Part shown: positions 35,198 through 44,793 of the stretch, in pieces
How positions within the stretch are numbered: position 1 is the first letter of the stretch
How the letters are laid out: each line of letters begins with the position of its first letter
Source: Amphirosellinia nigrospora
Lineage: Eukaryota > Ascomycota > Sordariomycetes > Xylariales > Xylariaceae
Reading direction: 5' to 3'
DNA: 64,000 nt
Assembly: GCA_004123355.1 (NCBI GenBank)
Contig: SCHM01000001.1
Coordinates: 7,264,193 to 7,328,192, forward strand
Notes under the pieces: model-generated
Databases searched by the model: none
What the model was told of the DNA's origin: nothing
What the model saw: only the letters and a program-made list of their open reading frames with translations
Program-made: the position numbers and the translations under genes

Positions 35198-36195
35198 TCA
35201 AGTTGTATTCGTGCTACCAACAAATACCACTTGAACCGCTGCAAACCTGCGAAAATTAGCGTTCTTCCATCCAACTGCGCTAGACGAGTAACACTATCCA
35301 GAACTCACGCTGTGGAGGCCATGAATATTTCTACCCGGCGGGCATTGGACGCAAAGAGTAGAGCTAGCGAAAAGAGAGACGTGAACACTACAATAAGTCC
35401 TAATCGTATCGACATGTTTTTGACTACGTAAAGGATTGGGATCGACGTAAGTGGGAATATAATCGACAGTAGAGTAGTAAGTAATGTCGCAAGTCGCACG
35501 AGAGTAGATCTTCTATACTCGAAGAGGTCTTCTTCGCCTTCTCTGCCTTTTACAGGGCTTATGCATCGATGTGCCCATAGGTTATGAAACAAACCAGGTA
35601 TTATACGGAAAAGCCAGCGGGTGAGACAGTCGCTGTCGTCGGGTCCTTTCTGCAGTGCTATCATATCGACTTGCTCAATGTCCCACGTGCGTTTTTCGAA
35701 ACCCCGTAAGAACCCGTTCCCATAAGATGGTCTTTGCAGCCATTCCCGAAGAACTCCTATATCCCGTTCTTCGGGACGCGGGAGAGCATTGAGTCGTGCC
35801 TGTGTAAGTAAAGAAGCATCTGTTGAATGAGTCAACATTCTGCCCCGAGAAGAATAGTATGTCAGCTTACTGTATTTCTCCAGCTTCTCTCTCACTTCTA
35901 GCAACTTCGTTCTTTGCAGAGAATCACGCCCGGCCAGAGCACCGTCTTGCATTGCTTTGAAATTACTTTGATACGACTGTCTGAGCGGATCTGTGGACTC
36001 CTTATCTTCCTGATGAATTTCCTGCAGTTCTTGTTCAAGGTGTATCATTTCGGCTTGCATATGGAGCAGGTTCTGCATGTTCAGCTCTCGAAACTGGCGG
36101 AAGATCGCAACGTCACCATAGTTGCCCATTAGCGAAGCAAGGCCTCGATAATTCGCGGTCTTGCTGGTGAAGCTGCATCCATCACTACACGTCAT
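35198..36195 (-). CDS. DUF6594 membrane protein
   Basis: Two exons (36195-35309 and 35246-35198) are separated by a 62-bp intron (GTGAGT..GCAG). Exon 2 supplies the family ending FAAVQVVFVGSTNTT and the stop codon. The N-terminal part carries the DUF6594 signature YRGLASLMGNYGDVAIFRQF, then a coiled coil (MQAEMIHLEQELQEIHQEDK) and REWLQRPSYGNGFL. The C-terminus has three membrane helices (from about 35480 to 35200). DUF6594 proteins are abundant in filamentous ascomycetes and have no established function; membrane location is predicted from the sequence. The frame is intact. It lies between the retropepsin-like region and the gasdermin-like gene. Confidence 0.86.
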
Positions 36196-36468
36196 GCTCA
36201 GAGCTATCCTGCAAGCGATAAGTTAGGCAGATGGATATATCTGCAATGAATTTCTTTCAAGGCCGTACTCAGATTGCCTGCCAAAATACTCCTGATAGCG
36301 GGTGAAACCACATAAATATAGGTTTTTCAATGGCGATCAATGTCGATAACCCGTATTTCCAATACGTCATTTATAGTAATATGCCCTGGGTGAAAGCTCA
36401 AGTATTTGTCGAAAAACAGATGAATATAAAGAGCATCCTTGGCGACCATATAGTTTATAGTGGAATCA

Positions 36469-36903
36469 ATGTTCCAAAATATACTCTATGAGATTAGGGA
36501 GAAACACAAGCTCAGCCCCGGAATCTATGATGGTGATGCAAGGGTAGAGATACGCAGTGGCTATGTATGCATGACGTATCTCAGCCCCGATGCGCATGTA
36601 GGCACTGCTAAGCCTAATGGGCAGAATGAAGATTTTAACGATATATTATGTCTTAGCCACAATAATGCCTCGGAGCGATGCCGGTCTTCCAGGTCCTTCC
36701 AGGACCTTCCAGGGATACGGCTCATGCTTAAGAAACAGTCGGAGGTGGTCAGCGGTGATCTACTATCCGTTGCGCCGTGGGTACTATGGAAGGACGATCT
36801 CTCAGCACTGTCTGGTATGGTGGATGCGAAAGCTGATAATCACTTTCTTGAGCTACTTTTGGAGAAGGTGCCGCTACAGAAGCCGGTGATGCTAGTGAGT
36901 TAG
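36469..36903 (+). CDS. Hypothetical small protein
   Basis: An ATG-started frame of 144 residues (MFQNILYEIREKHKLSPG to LLEKVPLQKPVMLVS) lies between the DUF6594 gene and the gasdermin-like gene. It has no signal peptide, membrane segment or recognised domain. Its middle is disturbed by a short CTTCCAGG-type repeat near 36688-36714. It could equally be a chance open frame. Confidence 0.3.
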   Translation: MFQNILYEIREKHKLSPGIYDGDARVEIRSGYVCMTYLSPDAHVGTAKPNGQNEDFNDILCLSHNNASERCRSSRSFQDLPGIRLMLKKQSEVVSGDLLSVAPWVLWKDDLSALSGMVDAKADNHFLELLLEKVPLQKPVMLVS

Positions 36904-37553
36904 TATTCATGGCGTCAACGGTGATTGTTCAAATAATGGTGAAACAGCTAGTGCCAGGGGAACCAATATGTGTGGTAGTAGGGAGGCAGATAACCGGTAT
37001 AAGATACCTAATCTTTGACAGCCACAGTTGACATAAATAACAGCGTGTCACGGGCCTTGCAAGGGTAGGATGTAAACATCTGTTGTCGCACGGAGGATCA
37101 GTGAAGTCATCTCCGTGGGCTCTGTGTGACTACTTGACTATATACAGAGAGTCTCTTTGTTCCGGTTGGATCCGTGTGCCTGGATCCCTGTTTCCTGGCA
37201 CAGCGAGAGCATTCTCAGTGATACTTAGTATGGCACATGTAAGTGCCGGTTGATTGTGTGTGCGTAGTATTGAAGCCGACCACCTATCAGACTGCATGTT
37301 AACCCCGCCCCAACCCCTAGCCTCTTACAAGGCTCCTTTCCCTCAGGCAAGGAGGATATTGACTAAATGACAGATGGATAAGCTAACACCGTTCCTAATG
37401 ATGCAGGCGTTGAACAGACACACCACGCACCTCCGTTGTGCATCTGAAAATACATAATTGGGCGTATCCCACTTGTTTGCTCTACCGGCTTCTACCACAC
37501 ACCCGGCTCATTACTCCGCTCCGCCGTTAAATATACCGTGTGTACATCACACC

Positions 37554-38389
37554 ATGTCAAATATTAAGACATATATTATCTCCCCGAATTTCACTCTGTC
37601 TCCTAACTCCCTGCAGTTAGGGGACATTCTTGTAGACCCGCTAGGCCCGGTCATTGACCCTGTAAACCGCAATTGCCGGCTGCCGATTGATCAAGATGAC
37701 TTGAAGGACGTTGCTAGCTGGGAAAACTTCTCGTCAACTCGCAGCGAGCTATTGAAGGGACGGTTTGGCCTTTGGGCGACGTTCCTGGCGCTTCTCGGGG
37801 TTCCTTCCGGCGCCGACATTGGCCTGTTCCTCGAACGTAAATCAAAAGATGCCATCATTGCGCCAGAGCTGCAGACACACGAATTTTTCGTGACGGATGA
37901 CTACGTTAAGAACGTTCTTGCCCAGGAGGGTGTCAAGAACTACTTGGAGCGCCGGAAATACCGCATCCCGGTGTACATGGTCAGCGGGTTGAAGATTGCC
38001 AAAGGCGGCGCCGCCGTGAATCCGAAGATTAACGGATGGTAGGTATCAGTGGGCCTGGGGGCGTCGTGAATACAGAGCCGCTTTTCCGATATGTTCGGGA
38101 TCGCATTGAGGGGGTCGCCTTTAACTCGAAGACAGACTTTGTCCTCGGATTTCGCGTTGAACGAATCATCTTCCAGGGAGAGGACTACAAAGACCACAAA
38201 TTGTCCACGGCGGGCGTGAGCATGCTCGATGGTGATGAGGATGCTCCGACCGTCGGTGTGCCTAACTTCAAGCGAGAAGGCGATATTTCGTGGGATGTTG
38301 CTGTCGCACAGGCGGAGGAAGATGAATTCGGGATCATTGAGTCGAAGGATGAGGATGATGGTGTGGTTTGTGACATATCCTATGAATGA
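37554..38389 (+). pseudogene. Gasdermin-like protein candidate (RCD-1/HET-Q1 type), reading frame interrupted
   Basis: The coding matter is about the size of fungal gasdermins (270-280 residues) and starts at ATG 37554. The order of conserved pieces follows that of gasdermin N-terminal domains: an N-terminal helix/strand pair, then LQLGDILVDPLGPV, a long beta-rich middle, IPVYMVSGLKIAKGG, and later DFVLGFRVERIIFQ. In animal gasdermins the same places hold the basic N-terminal loop, a VYVVTEVL-like strand and an LAFRVAQLVI-like strand. Fungal gasdermins kill the cell by forming pores in the plasma membrane once a protease cleaves their inhibitory tail. The C-terminus here is short and acidic, as would suit such a tail. 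The copy shows about one break in its reading frame, so it may be silent or mis-sequenced. The identification rests on pattern resemblance only. Confidence 0.42.
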
Positions 38390-41011
38390 GTGATGTTACA
38401 GCACCTACCGAAGTCAAGTAAACTTGAACGCTTGTCAGTGTGACCTCGCTTTTCAAATTACTACATACCTAAGGTAGCTAATTGAAGCACAATGTCTATT
38501 TTGCAGGTGAGCCGTCATCCCTGATACTAGGGGTAGGGATTGAATTGCCCCTTATCTGATCCAGGGGCACTAAGTCACTTCCAAATACCAATGTCTATGA
38601 GATAGTGATATCGATGGTATATTGAAGGCGTTAGACAACTTCAATTCTCATGATCATTTTGCAGTACATGACAAGTACCTATTTAGTGGTGGCATCGCCA
38701 ACCGCATTCCTGACACGAAAGTGATGTACCTACCTAGGTAGGTAGTAGAGTTCCATTTATAGCGTAGTGCGGTGCTAATATCGATATTCCTTAGGCGGAC
38801 AGCCCCGCTATTATTTAGCGCTTCAATTTCGTGCGTCAATTTCGAGCACCTACCTCCATTCTTGTTCAGAGCTCGATTTTGCGCAAACCTAGCCAATTGC
38901 TCTACGAATTAAGCTTCAAACCCGAAAAACGAGATCATTATCACCAGCACCGATTGAAAACGGAGATAAGTTTGGAAACGGCGTTTTCATCTCAAGGCGG
39001 TGAAAAGCGCGCCTCAAGCCAAGCCCACTACTCCCTTAATGTGCAGCCCGACAGTCAGTGACCACGCTACAAATATATCACTGACGACCGCATAAAGCGC
39101 CATAGATATTATCATAGGTCGAAATCAAAGTGCCATCTAGCTTTATTACGCACCGCAAACTCACCCAGGAAGGCGAAGGGGATGAAAAAGTTGATAGATG
39201 GAGAAACGCATCTGCCAAGGGCTTCTCTCAACTACCGTCAAGCGTCTGTCACGATCATGGCTCTTAAAAACCGTTAGATCGAGATCCAGCAGCCTGTGTA
39301 TTTATGCTGTCTGATTCGTCAGGGCTTCTCTAAAGCAAGAAAAGGAGCCGATTACCGGGTTAAAACTGTTCAATTCGGCATTGTGAGTTGATGACGAACA
39401 ACAGAGCCTGAACTCGAGCTGTTCGAAAGAAGGCGGGTGTTGTAGACTCTGGCTGTGCGCTCGCGGTGCGGCCCAACCTACACCAACCTCCCCTTTTACG
39501 CGCTATCGTTGCCTCAAAACCACTGAAAGGGTGTGCCGGATGGATGCGATCTGCTTAGACATGAATGGTGCCGGCCGAAATATACCGGGTTTTTTTTTCA
39601 AGCGCATAGGTGGCACCTATTAGAAGACTACGGCGATTCTTGTCCGATTAGGTGCACGTAAACCCCCGACGATGAGCCTCTACCCGAACGCAACCAGCCC
39701 CTAAACTTGCATCCCGTCCCTCCATTAGCAAGCGAGAGTAAGCCACAATAGGCCCGCACTTGGATATTCCAGGACTGCTACTTGCTAAACCTGCTGTTAC
39801 GAAATGGATACCTATACCAGGAGTCACCTCGCTGGGATAATAACTTGCTGGTTTGGTCGACATACAGACTTGGGCAGCCTTCTGAACAGTCTAAGTGGCG
39901 CCATAAGTTATTGACACGTTTGATGGTTAGGGATAGGTGGCAAGATGAACCGTTCATCGCTGGAATAACTCGTGCGCGGTCTGATATATTCTCAAGTTAC
40001 TGGTCTCTGAGATGTCAGGTTTAGCTTTGCAATCCTGGGAATCCAGGCAGAGCTCGCTCTGGCACACCAGTCTTTGCGACATGAGCCGTATGAACGTGGT
40101 TGCTGTCGAAATGAGCTTCTTAGTAATCTGCGATGAACGCCTCTTGGAATGAATGGCGAAGCCTAATCGACTTTAGTGGCCTGGGATGTTTGGGCTCAAT
40201 ACCCAGAGAGACGTGGCAAGCTTTGTGGAGGGTGGCTAAAAGCTGCGGGGATTCATTCATGGGCACTGCGTGCTGCACAATAACCCATGCGCTTCACGTT
40301 GAATGGCTCTAAGTCACTTGCCTACGCGCGTTTTGATCTGCACATAAGAAGTTTTAAATTAAACTTATTATTTTGGCGAGAACATGTTGTTGGATCGAAT
40401 GAGTTGGCAAAGGTTGCCACTGCGGTTAGCAGCGCGAAGAGAAAATGCGTCAATCTGGTGATTTATGTCGTCTTTATTGAGCATGAGGCAACCAAACGGG
40501 AATGAGGGGGTCCCGCGTCAATCGGCTAGTCACTGCGTTGCATTCGGGAAGACAAGGTAGGGACGCCGCCGATTCGTGTGTCAAGTCACTTCGGCGCGTG
40601 AGCGAGACCCAATTTTGGCTTCGGGACGAAGACATCCCTACACTAACCGACCTACGTGTGATACCCGACAGACGTGGACTGGCAATGCAGAAAGTTCCTG
40701 AAGCGTGCGAGGTTGTTGTCAAATCTCATGCCCAACTCCTATTAACAAACCGGGGCGAAGAATATTGATTAAGACGACAAAAAGGTTGCCTGGGTGTAAC
40801 GCCTGTCGATTTACTTGCCAAGAATGATAGCCGCGGTTTGCGATGCGTTTGCTGAGGCTGAAGCCATGGACGTACATATCAGATCTATATACAAAAAGCC
40901 GACGAAACTCATCATAAACAGTAGTCTGTAGCAAACTCAAGCCTCTCTCTGCCACAAGACAAGATATTTTCACAGAGTCATTTTTCTACTGTCAAACACA
41001 CCGCACACGCT
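38390..41011. other. Intergenic region, no gene recognised
   Basis: About 2.6 kb with only short unconvincing frames. A palindromic ACCTACCTAGGTAGGTAG simple repeat lies at 38727-38745, with a related one near 38465. A T-run occurs at 39590-39598. Confidence 0.5.
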
Positions 41012-42565
41012 ATGGCAGACACACAGGAGGTGGCTACCCCAAAGGTGGACATCCCAGAGGTTGTCAACTTTCTCAGTCTTTTAAGTACACTCGTGGCTGA
41101 CCCATCGGCAACATGGGTTCAAAAGCTGCTCAAAGACAATGAGGACATGAAAGCAATTGCAGAAAAGAAAGAGGCCGAGTCTAACGCCTTCATCCAGGCT
41201 ATTGCGAAAGTTAGCCAAGATCTCAACATCGAGATTGATAAGTCGAAGCAGGCTATTGCTCAAAGCGAAGAGGCTAAAACGAAAGCCGGCGAATTGGCAA
41301 CCGAAGTAGAAGATGCCAAAAAGACGATAGCCGATAAAGATCAGAAGTTAGAAGAAGATGCAGCAAAGATCACCACTTTGCAAGGGAACGCGGAAGCTCT
41401 TGGCAAGGATGTCGAGGCTCGCGACGAGATCATTAAGAAACAAGAGGAGCAGCAAATGACGGCGCTCGCATCAAGGAGCTTGAGGGCTCTCTCGAAACGA
41501 CAAAAGGGGAACTTGATGTCACTTCAAATCAATTGAAAGAACTTCGGGAACTCTCGTTCGATGTAATTGAGGGGTCTAAGGATTTTGTGTAAGCCCACGC
41601 CACTGCTTCCCTCATACTTCACCGAAAGAAATCGTTACTAACTGTACATCACCAGTCTCAACGAGATTAACAGAATCTACGGCTATGCCAAGATGATTGC
41701 CATAAAGTACTTTGGCGAGGAGGATCTATCGGAAGAGGTTCTTGCGGACATTGCTCTTTTCGAAGGGATTCGCAAATGTGTCAGACCAATCCCTCTTCCC
41801 AACTCGAACTCTCCCGCTGCCAAAAAGGCTCGGATCGCCGCCTTTTTAGCCAGTTTGGGTTCTAGACTTGCCGACCTGATCTTCCTCCCGTACTACACAG
41901 AACCCGATGAGGACGAGGAGGAACAACATGGGCTCGATGCTATCACTATTTTGCTGTCGAACCTATCACACAATGACCCCAAAAGGGAATTGCATCTACG
42001 CAGTGTGCTTCTAGCCATTTCGCCTAGCGAGCAGAGGAAAGTCGCATTGGAAAGAGCAGATCTAATCGCCAATGACATGTTCAACATCTTAGGCATCCTC
42101 CTCAGCGAGGAGCAGCAAATTAAATTCGATCATGACGTCAAGAAACTGTGTCGACTAGCCGTTGAGAGCTGGGATGCGTTACGGCCTCTCAAGGAAAAGG
42201 TCGAGCCTTTCACGATGACGGACGAGGATACGGAGAAGTATTGGCTCCCGGCAGAGCTGGACACTGTCAACCAAGCCAAGAAGCAAGTGAACGGCAAGGC
42301 GAACGGGCTAGGCTCGAAGCCGTCCCTCCACTCCCTAAAGTCAGCAAACAAGGTCATCCTAGTCTGGCCCGGCTTCTCGTACGGCAGTGAGGTATTGAAG
42401 CAGGGGTTCATGCTCCTCGACTCCCAAGTCAGATCTGCAGATGAAGAAGCCCAGCCCCTGAAACGAGACCGAAGAGCCATGCAGCGGGCCGCCACGTCGT
42501 CTCCGGTGCAGGGACGACGCTCCTCGGCTAGGAAGTCGAAGATGTTCCCGCGGTCTTCGGATTGA
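41012..42565 (+). CDS. Coiled-coil protein of unknown function
   Basis: Exon 1 starts with ATG at 41012. It encodes a short globular N-terminus followed by about 130 residues of heptad-rich coiled coil (AEKKEAESNAFIQAIAKVSQ onward). The intron runs from about 41590 to 41656 (GTAAG..CCAG). Exon 2 continues through LNEINRIYGYAKMIAIKYFG to a conserved-looking globular part (VILVWPGFSYGSEVLKQGF, LLDSQVRSADEEAQP) and a basic Ser/Arg-rich tail. One shift near 41457 fits a missing A. I do not recognise the family, although similar coiled-coil proteins ending in a WPGF-type segment seem widespread in filamentous fungi. The gene lies next to the gasdermin-like gene but is 2.6 kb away, so a shared role is not shown. 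Confidence 0.68.
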
Positions 42566-43148
42566 CTGTGCATGGGAGCCATCATGATATCACTAGCTAC
42601 GCTTATACGTCATAGGCGTGCACGATTACTTCAGGAAAGACAGCTGTTGCATCTGCAGCGCGTCGTTCTACAACAGCGGTCTCGGGTTCGGATTGGGTAT
42701 AAAAAGGGTCTCTAATTCACGTTTACTTGTACAACTTTCGGCGAGTGTAAGGATTTACTAGGTCTTGTGTCAGATTGCAGTGTAGTTAGTTAGTGTACTT
42801 GGAGATATTCTAAAAGAATTTGTATTCTCATACCGACTCATAGATCTTAGGGTGAATGAAGTCTTTGCTCGCCTGGCTTCCATGTATAAGGAATTAAACA
42901 TTTAACTTTCACTTAATTACATTACATTTCAAGTCTGAAGGTTCGTAAAGTTACCAACGATCTCTGTTCCGTCTCTGGATTGGGGTAAGATTAAATTCGC
43001 TCCTTAGTCTCGTAGGAGGATGCGAGGGCTTTCACAATTAGGCACCGTGAGGGGCGGAAATATGTCAGGGCACTGAACGGGACAACACTGCGCCGAAGTT
43101 CGATATTGCTCTACACGTTGGCACCACCGCTATATAGCACACCCTACT
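42566..43148. other. Convergent 3' intergenic region
   Basis: The stretch separates the ends of the coiled-coil gene (plus) and the DUF8021 gene (minus). Nothing else was recognised. Confidence 0.5.
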
Positions 43149-43940
43149 TTAGCTCATCACAGTAACCGTGTGTACATACTTCACCTTCCCACTTTCGAGG
43201 CGAACTTCATGAGAGTCAGGCAAGCTACCGAGAGAATCGAACGAGCACAACACATCAACTGATCCGACCGTCTCATCAATAACATATCGCCTATTGCCAT
43301 TATTCGTAGCACTTCCCCCACGAGGTAGAGACGCGCCGCACGGCTTCGTCAACGCGGACCCCTCAACGCGCTCGCAGTCCGTGCCCCACGGGATGGAATC
43401 GGCCGCCTTGGCATCAGTCCACATATCGAGGTATGCATCCCCGACCCTCTTTAGCTCCGTTCGGTTCGCCCTCTGGCTCTCATCCAGCGTGCCCCAATTC
43501 TCCTTCTGGATATACGACAGCGTCTGCTTCGCATTGAAGAACAGCGCGCCCGTAGTGGCCACGATGCTGTCAATCGACGAAATCGTGCTCGCGTCATCTG
43601 CCGCATGTCGGATCTGGGTCGAGATGACGTAGGGTTTAGACCCCGTCGACGAGATCAGCATGGTGTAGCTAGCGCATGCCGTAGTGTCCGCGGTGGACCG
43701 GTTCAGATCGATCGTCAACGGCTGGCTCAGCACCCCGGTCTGGATATCGGCCTTCTTGTTGTTCTCTTGATACGTGAAGTTGGTCGCTGAGAGCGTCAAG
43801 TCCGCGATATTCCCGCTCGTCTGCGCTGCTAGGTAGCTGTCCGCAGCTGCGAGGAGCCCTTCGCGAGTGCATTCTGCATGCCCGGGAGTGATGAGACTAG
43901 CCAGGGCTACGCCGAGGCCTAACGCTAGTCGTGGAAACAT
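43149..43940 (-). CDS. Secreted DUF8021 protein
   Basis: One intact exon of 263 residues. The start MFPRLALGLGVALASLITPG is a clear secretion signal with probable cleavage after GHA. The mature part shows the DUF8021 pattern: CTREGLLAAADSYLAAQTSG, TADTTACASYT, GDAYLDMWTDAKAADSIPWG, then NNGNRRYVIDETVGSVDVLC, DSHEVRLESGKVKYVHT. The fold is likely NTF2/SnoaL-like. Six cysteines in the mature part could form disulfides. No enzyme activity is established for the family. It ends convergently with the coiled-coil gene and is divergent from the xylosidase gene. Confidence 0.82.
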   Translation of the reverse strand: MFPRLALGLGVALASLITPGHAECTREGLLAAADSYLAAQTSGNIADLTLSATNFTYQENNKKADIQTGVLSQPLTIDLNRSTADTTACASYTMLISSTGSKPYVISTQIRHAADDASTISSIDSIVATTGALFFNAKQTLSYIQKENWGTLDESQRANRTELKRVGDAYLDMWTDAKAADSIPWGTDCERVEGSALTKPCGASLPRGGSATNNGNRRYVIDETVGSVDVLCSFDSLGSLPDSHEVRLESGKVKYVHTVTVMS

Positions 43941-44793
43941 CGTGGGGAACGCTGCGGGGAGGATTCACAATTCGTGCGGATGAAGCGTAAAGGAACGGCG
44001 CCCCACGCCAAACCGAGGCTCGGCACCAGGTACATATAGACGATCTCCGCGTATACGACAATTTACGCGGGCAAGCGTCGTATATCTCGATGTACCGGGC
44101 TTGATGCGGAGTCGAGATCTCCCATATTGACCTCCACCCTTGTTATATGAATGGGTGCGACGTTGGTGCGGGACATTGGACCGGCGTAATTGTCCGAAAT
44201 TTCGTATCGATCTGGACCCTTTTCGTCGTAATCGATTGATTTTTCGTGTTGGAATGCGATTTTTGTCCCGGGACTCGTTGCTCTTGATTTTCGTATCATC
44301 TCGATCTTGTGTCGAGATACCTACTCGAAGCATCTTATAACAGCAGCGCGTTGAGCATCCCGGTAGTCCATCGTCGGCTCTAAGCCGGCGCATTCAGCCA
44401 CCGTATAACGAATTACATACGATGTGTCAATTGGAAAAGCCGGATAAAATGTTTCACATCTCTCACCATCCCTGGAACCATCGCGCACGGGTGGAGAAAC
44501 GCGGCAAGCTAAAGGTATCTCCAACCTCGAGTTGGGGTACAGAAAAGGTGGATGTCACGATATGCATGGCTAATGTAACTTGACGTAACGATACTCCGTG
44601 AGGTCCACTGTTAGGACCTACGGCGATCGTCTATGCCTCATATTGATTGGTTTATCCTGTGATGTGATTCATGTCTGCTGTCGAATGGTATAAATAGGAC
44701 GTCTTGAAGGGTCGTGACGCCCACGAAACGCCCTTGGACAGTCGGACTTAGATATCTGATACGCCAACGACTCCTGAGGTACTAACATTCAGG
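43941..44793. promoter_or_regulatory. Divergent promoter region of DUF8021 and GH3 genes
   Basis: The two secreted-protein genes diverge from this 853-bp region. On the GH3 side there is a TATA-type box (TATAAATA at 44689-44696, about 100 bp before the ATG) and a GGCTAA hexamer at 44568-44573. GGCTAA is the core of XlnR/Xlr1 sites that drive xylanolytic genes, but single hexamers are frequent by chance. Confidence 0.5.
44689..44696 (+). promoter_or_regulatory. TATA-type box before the GH3 gene
   Basis: TATAAATA lies about 100 bp before the ATG at 44794. Position and match support a core promoter for the xylosidase. Confidence 0.45.

Noticed and set aside
38727-38745. TAGG/CCTA palindromes as telomere-type sequence
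   Set aside because: The unit is not the fungal telomere repeat (TTAGGG) and the arrays are short and interstitial.
38831-39061. 76-residue plus-strand frame
   Set aside because: No ATG-based gene structure or similarity. It lies in repeat-bearing intergenic DNA.
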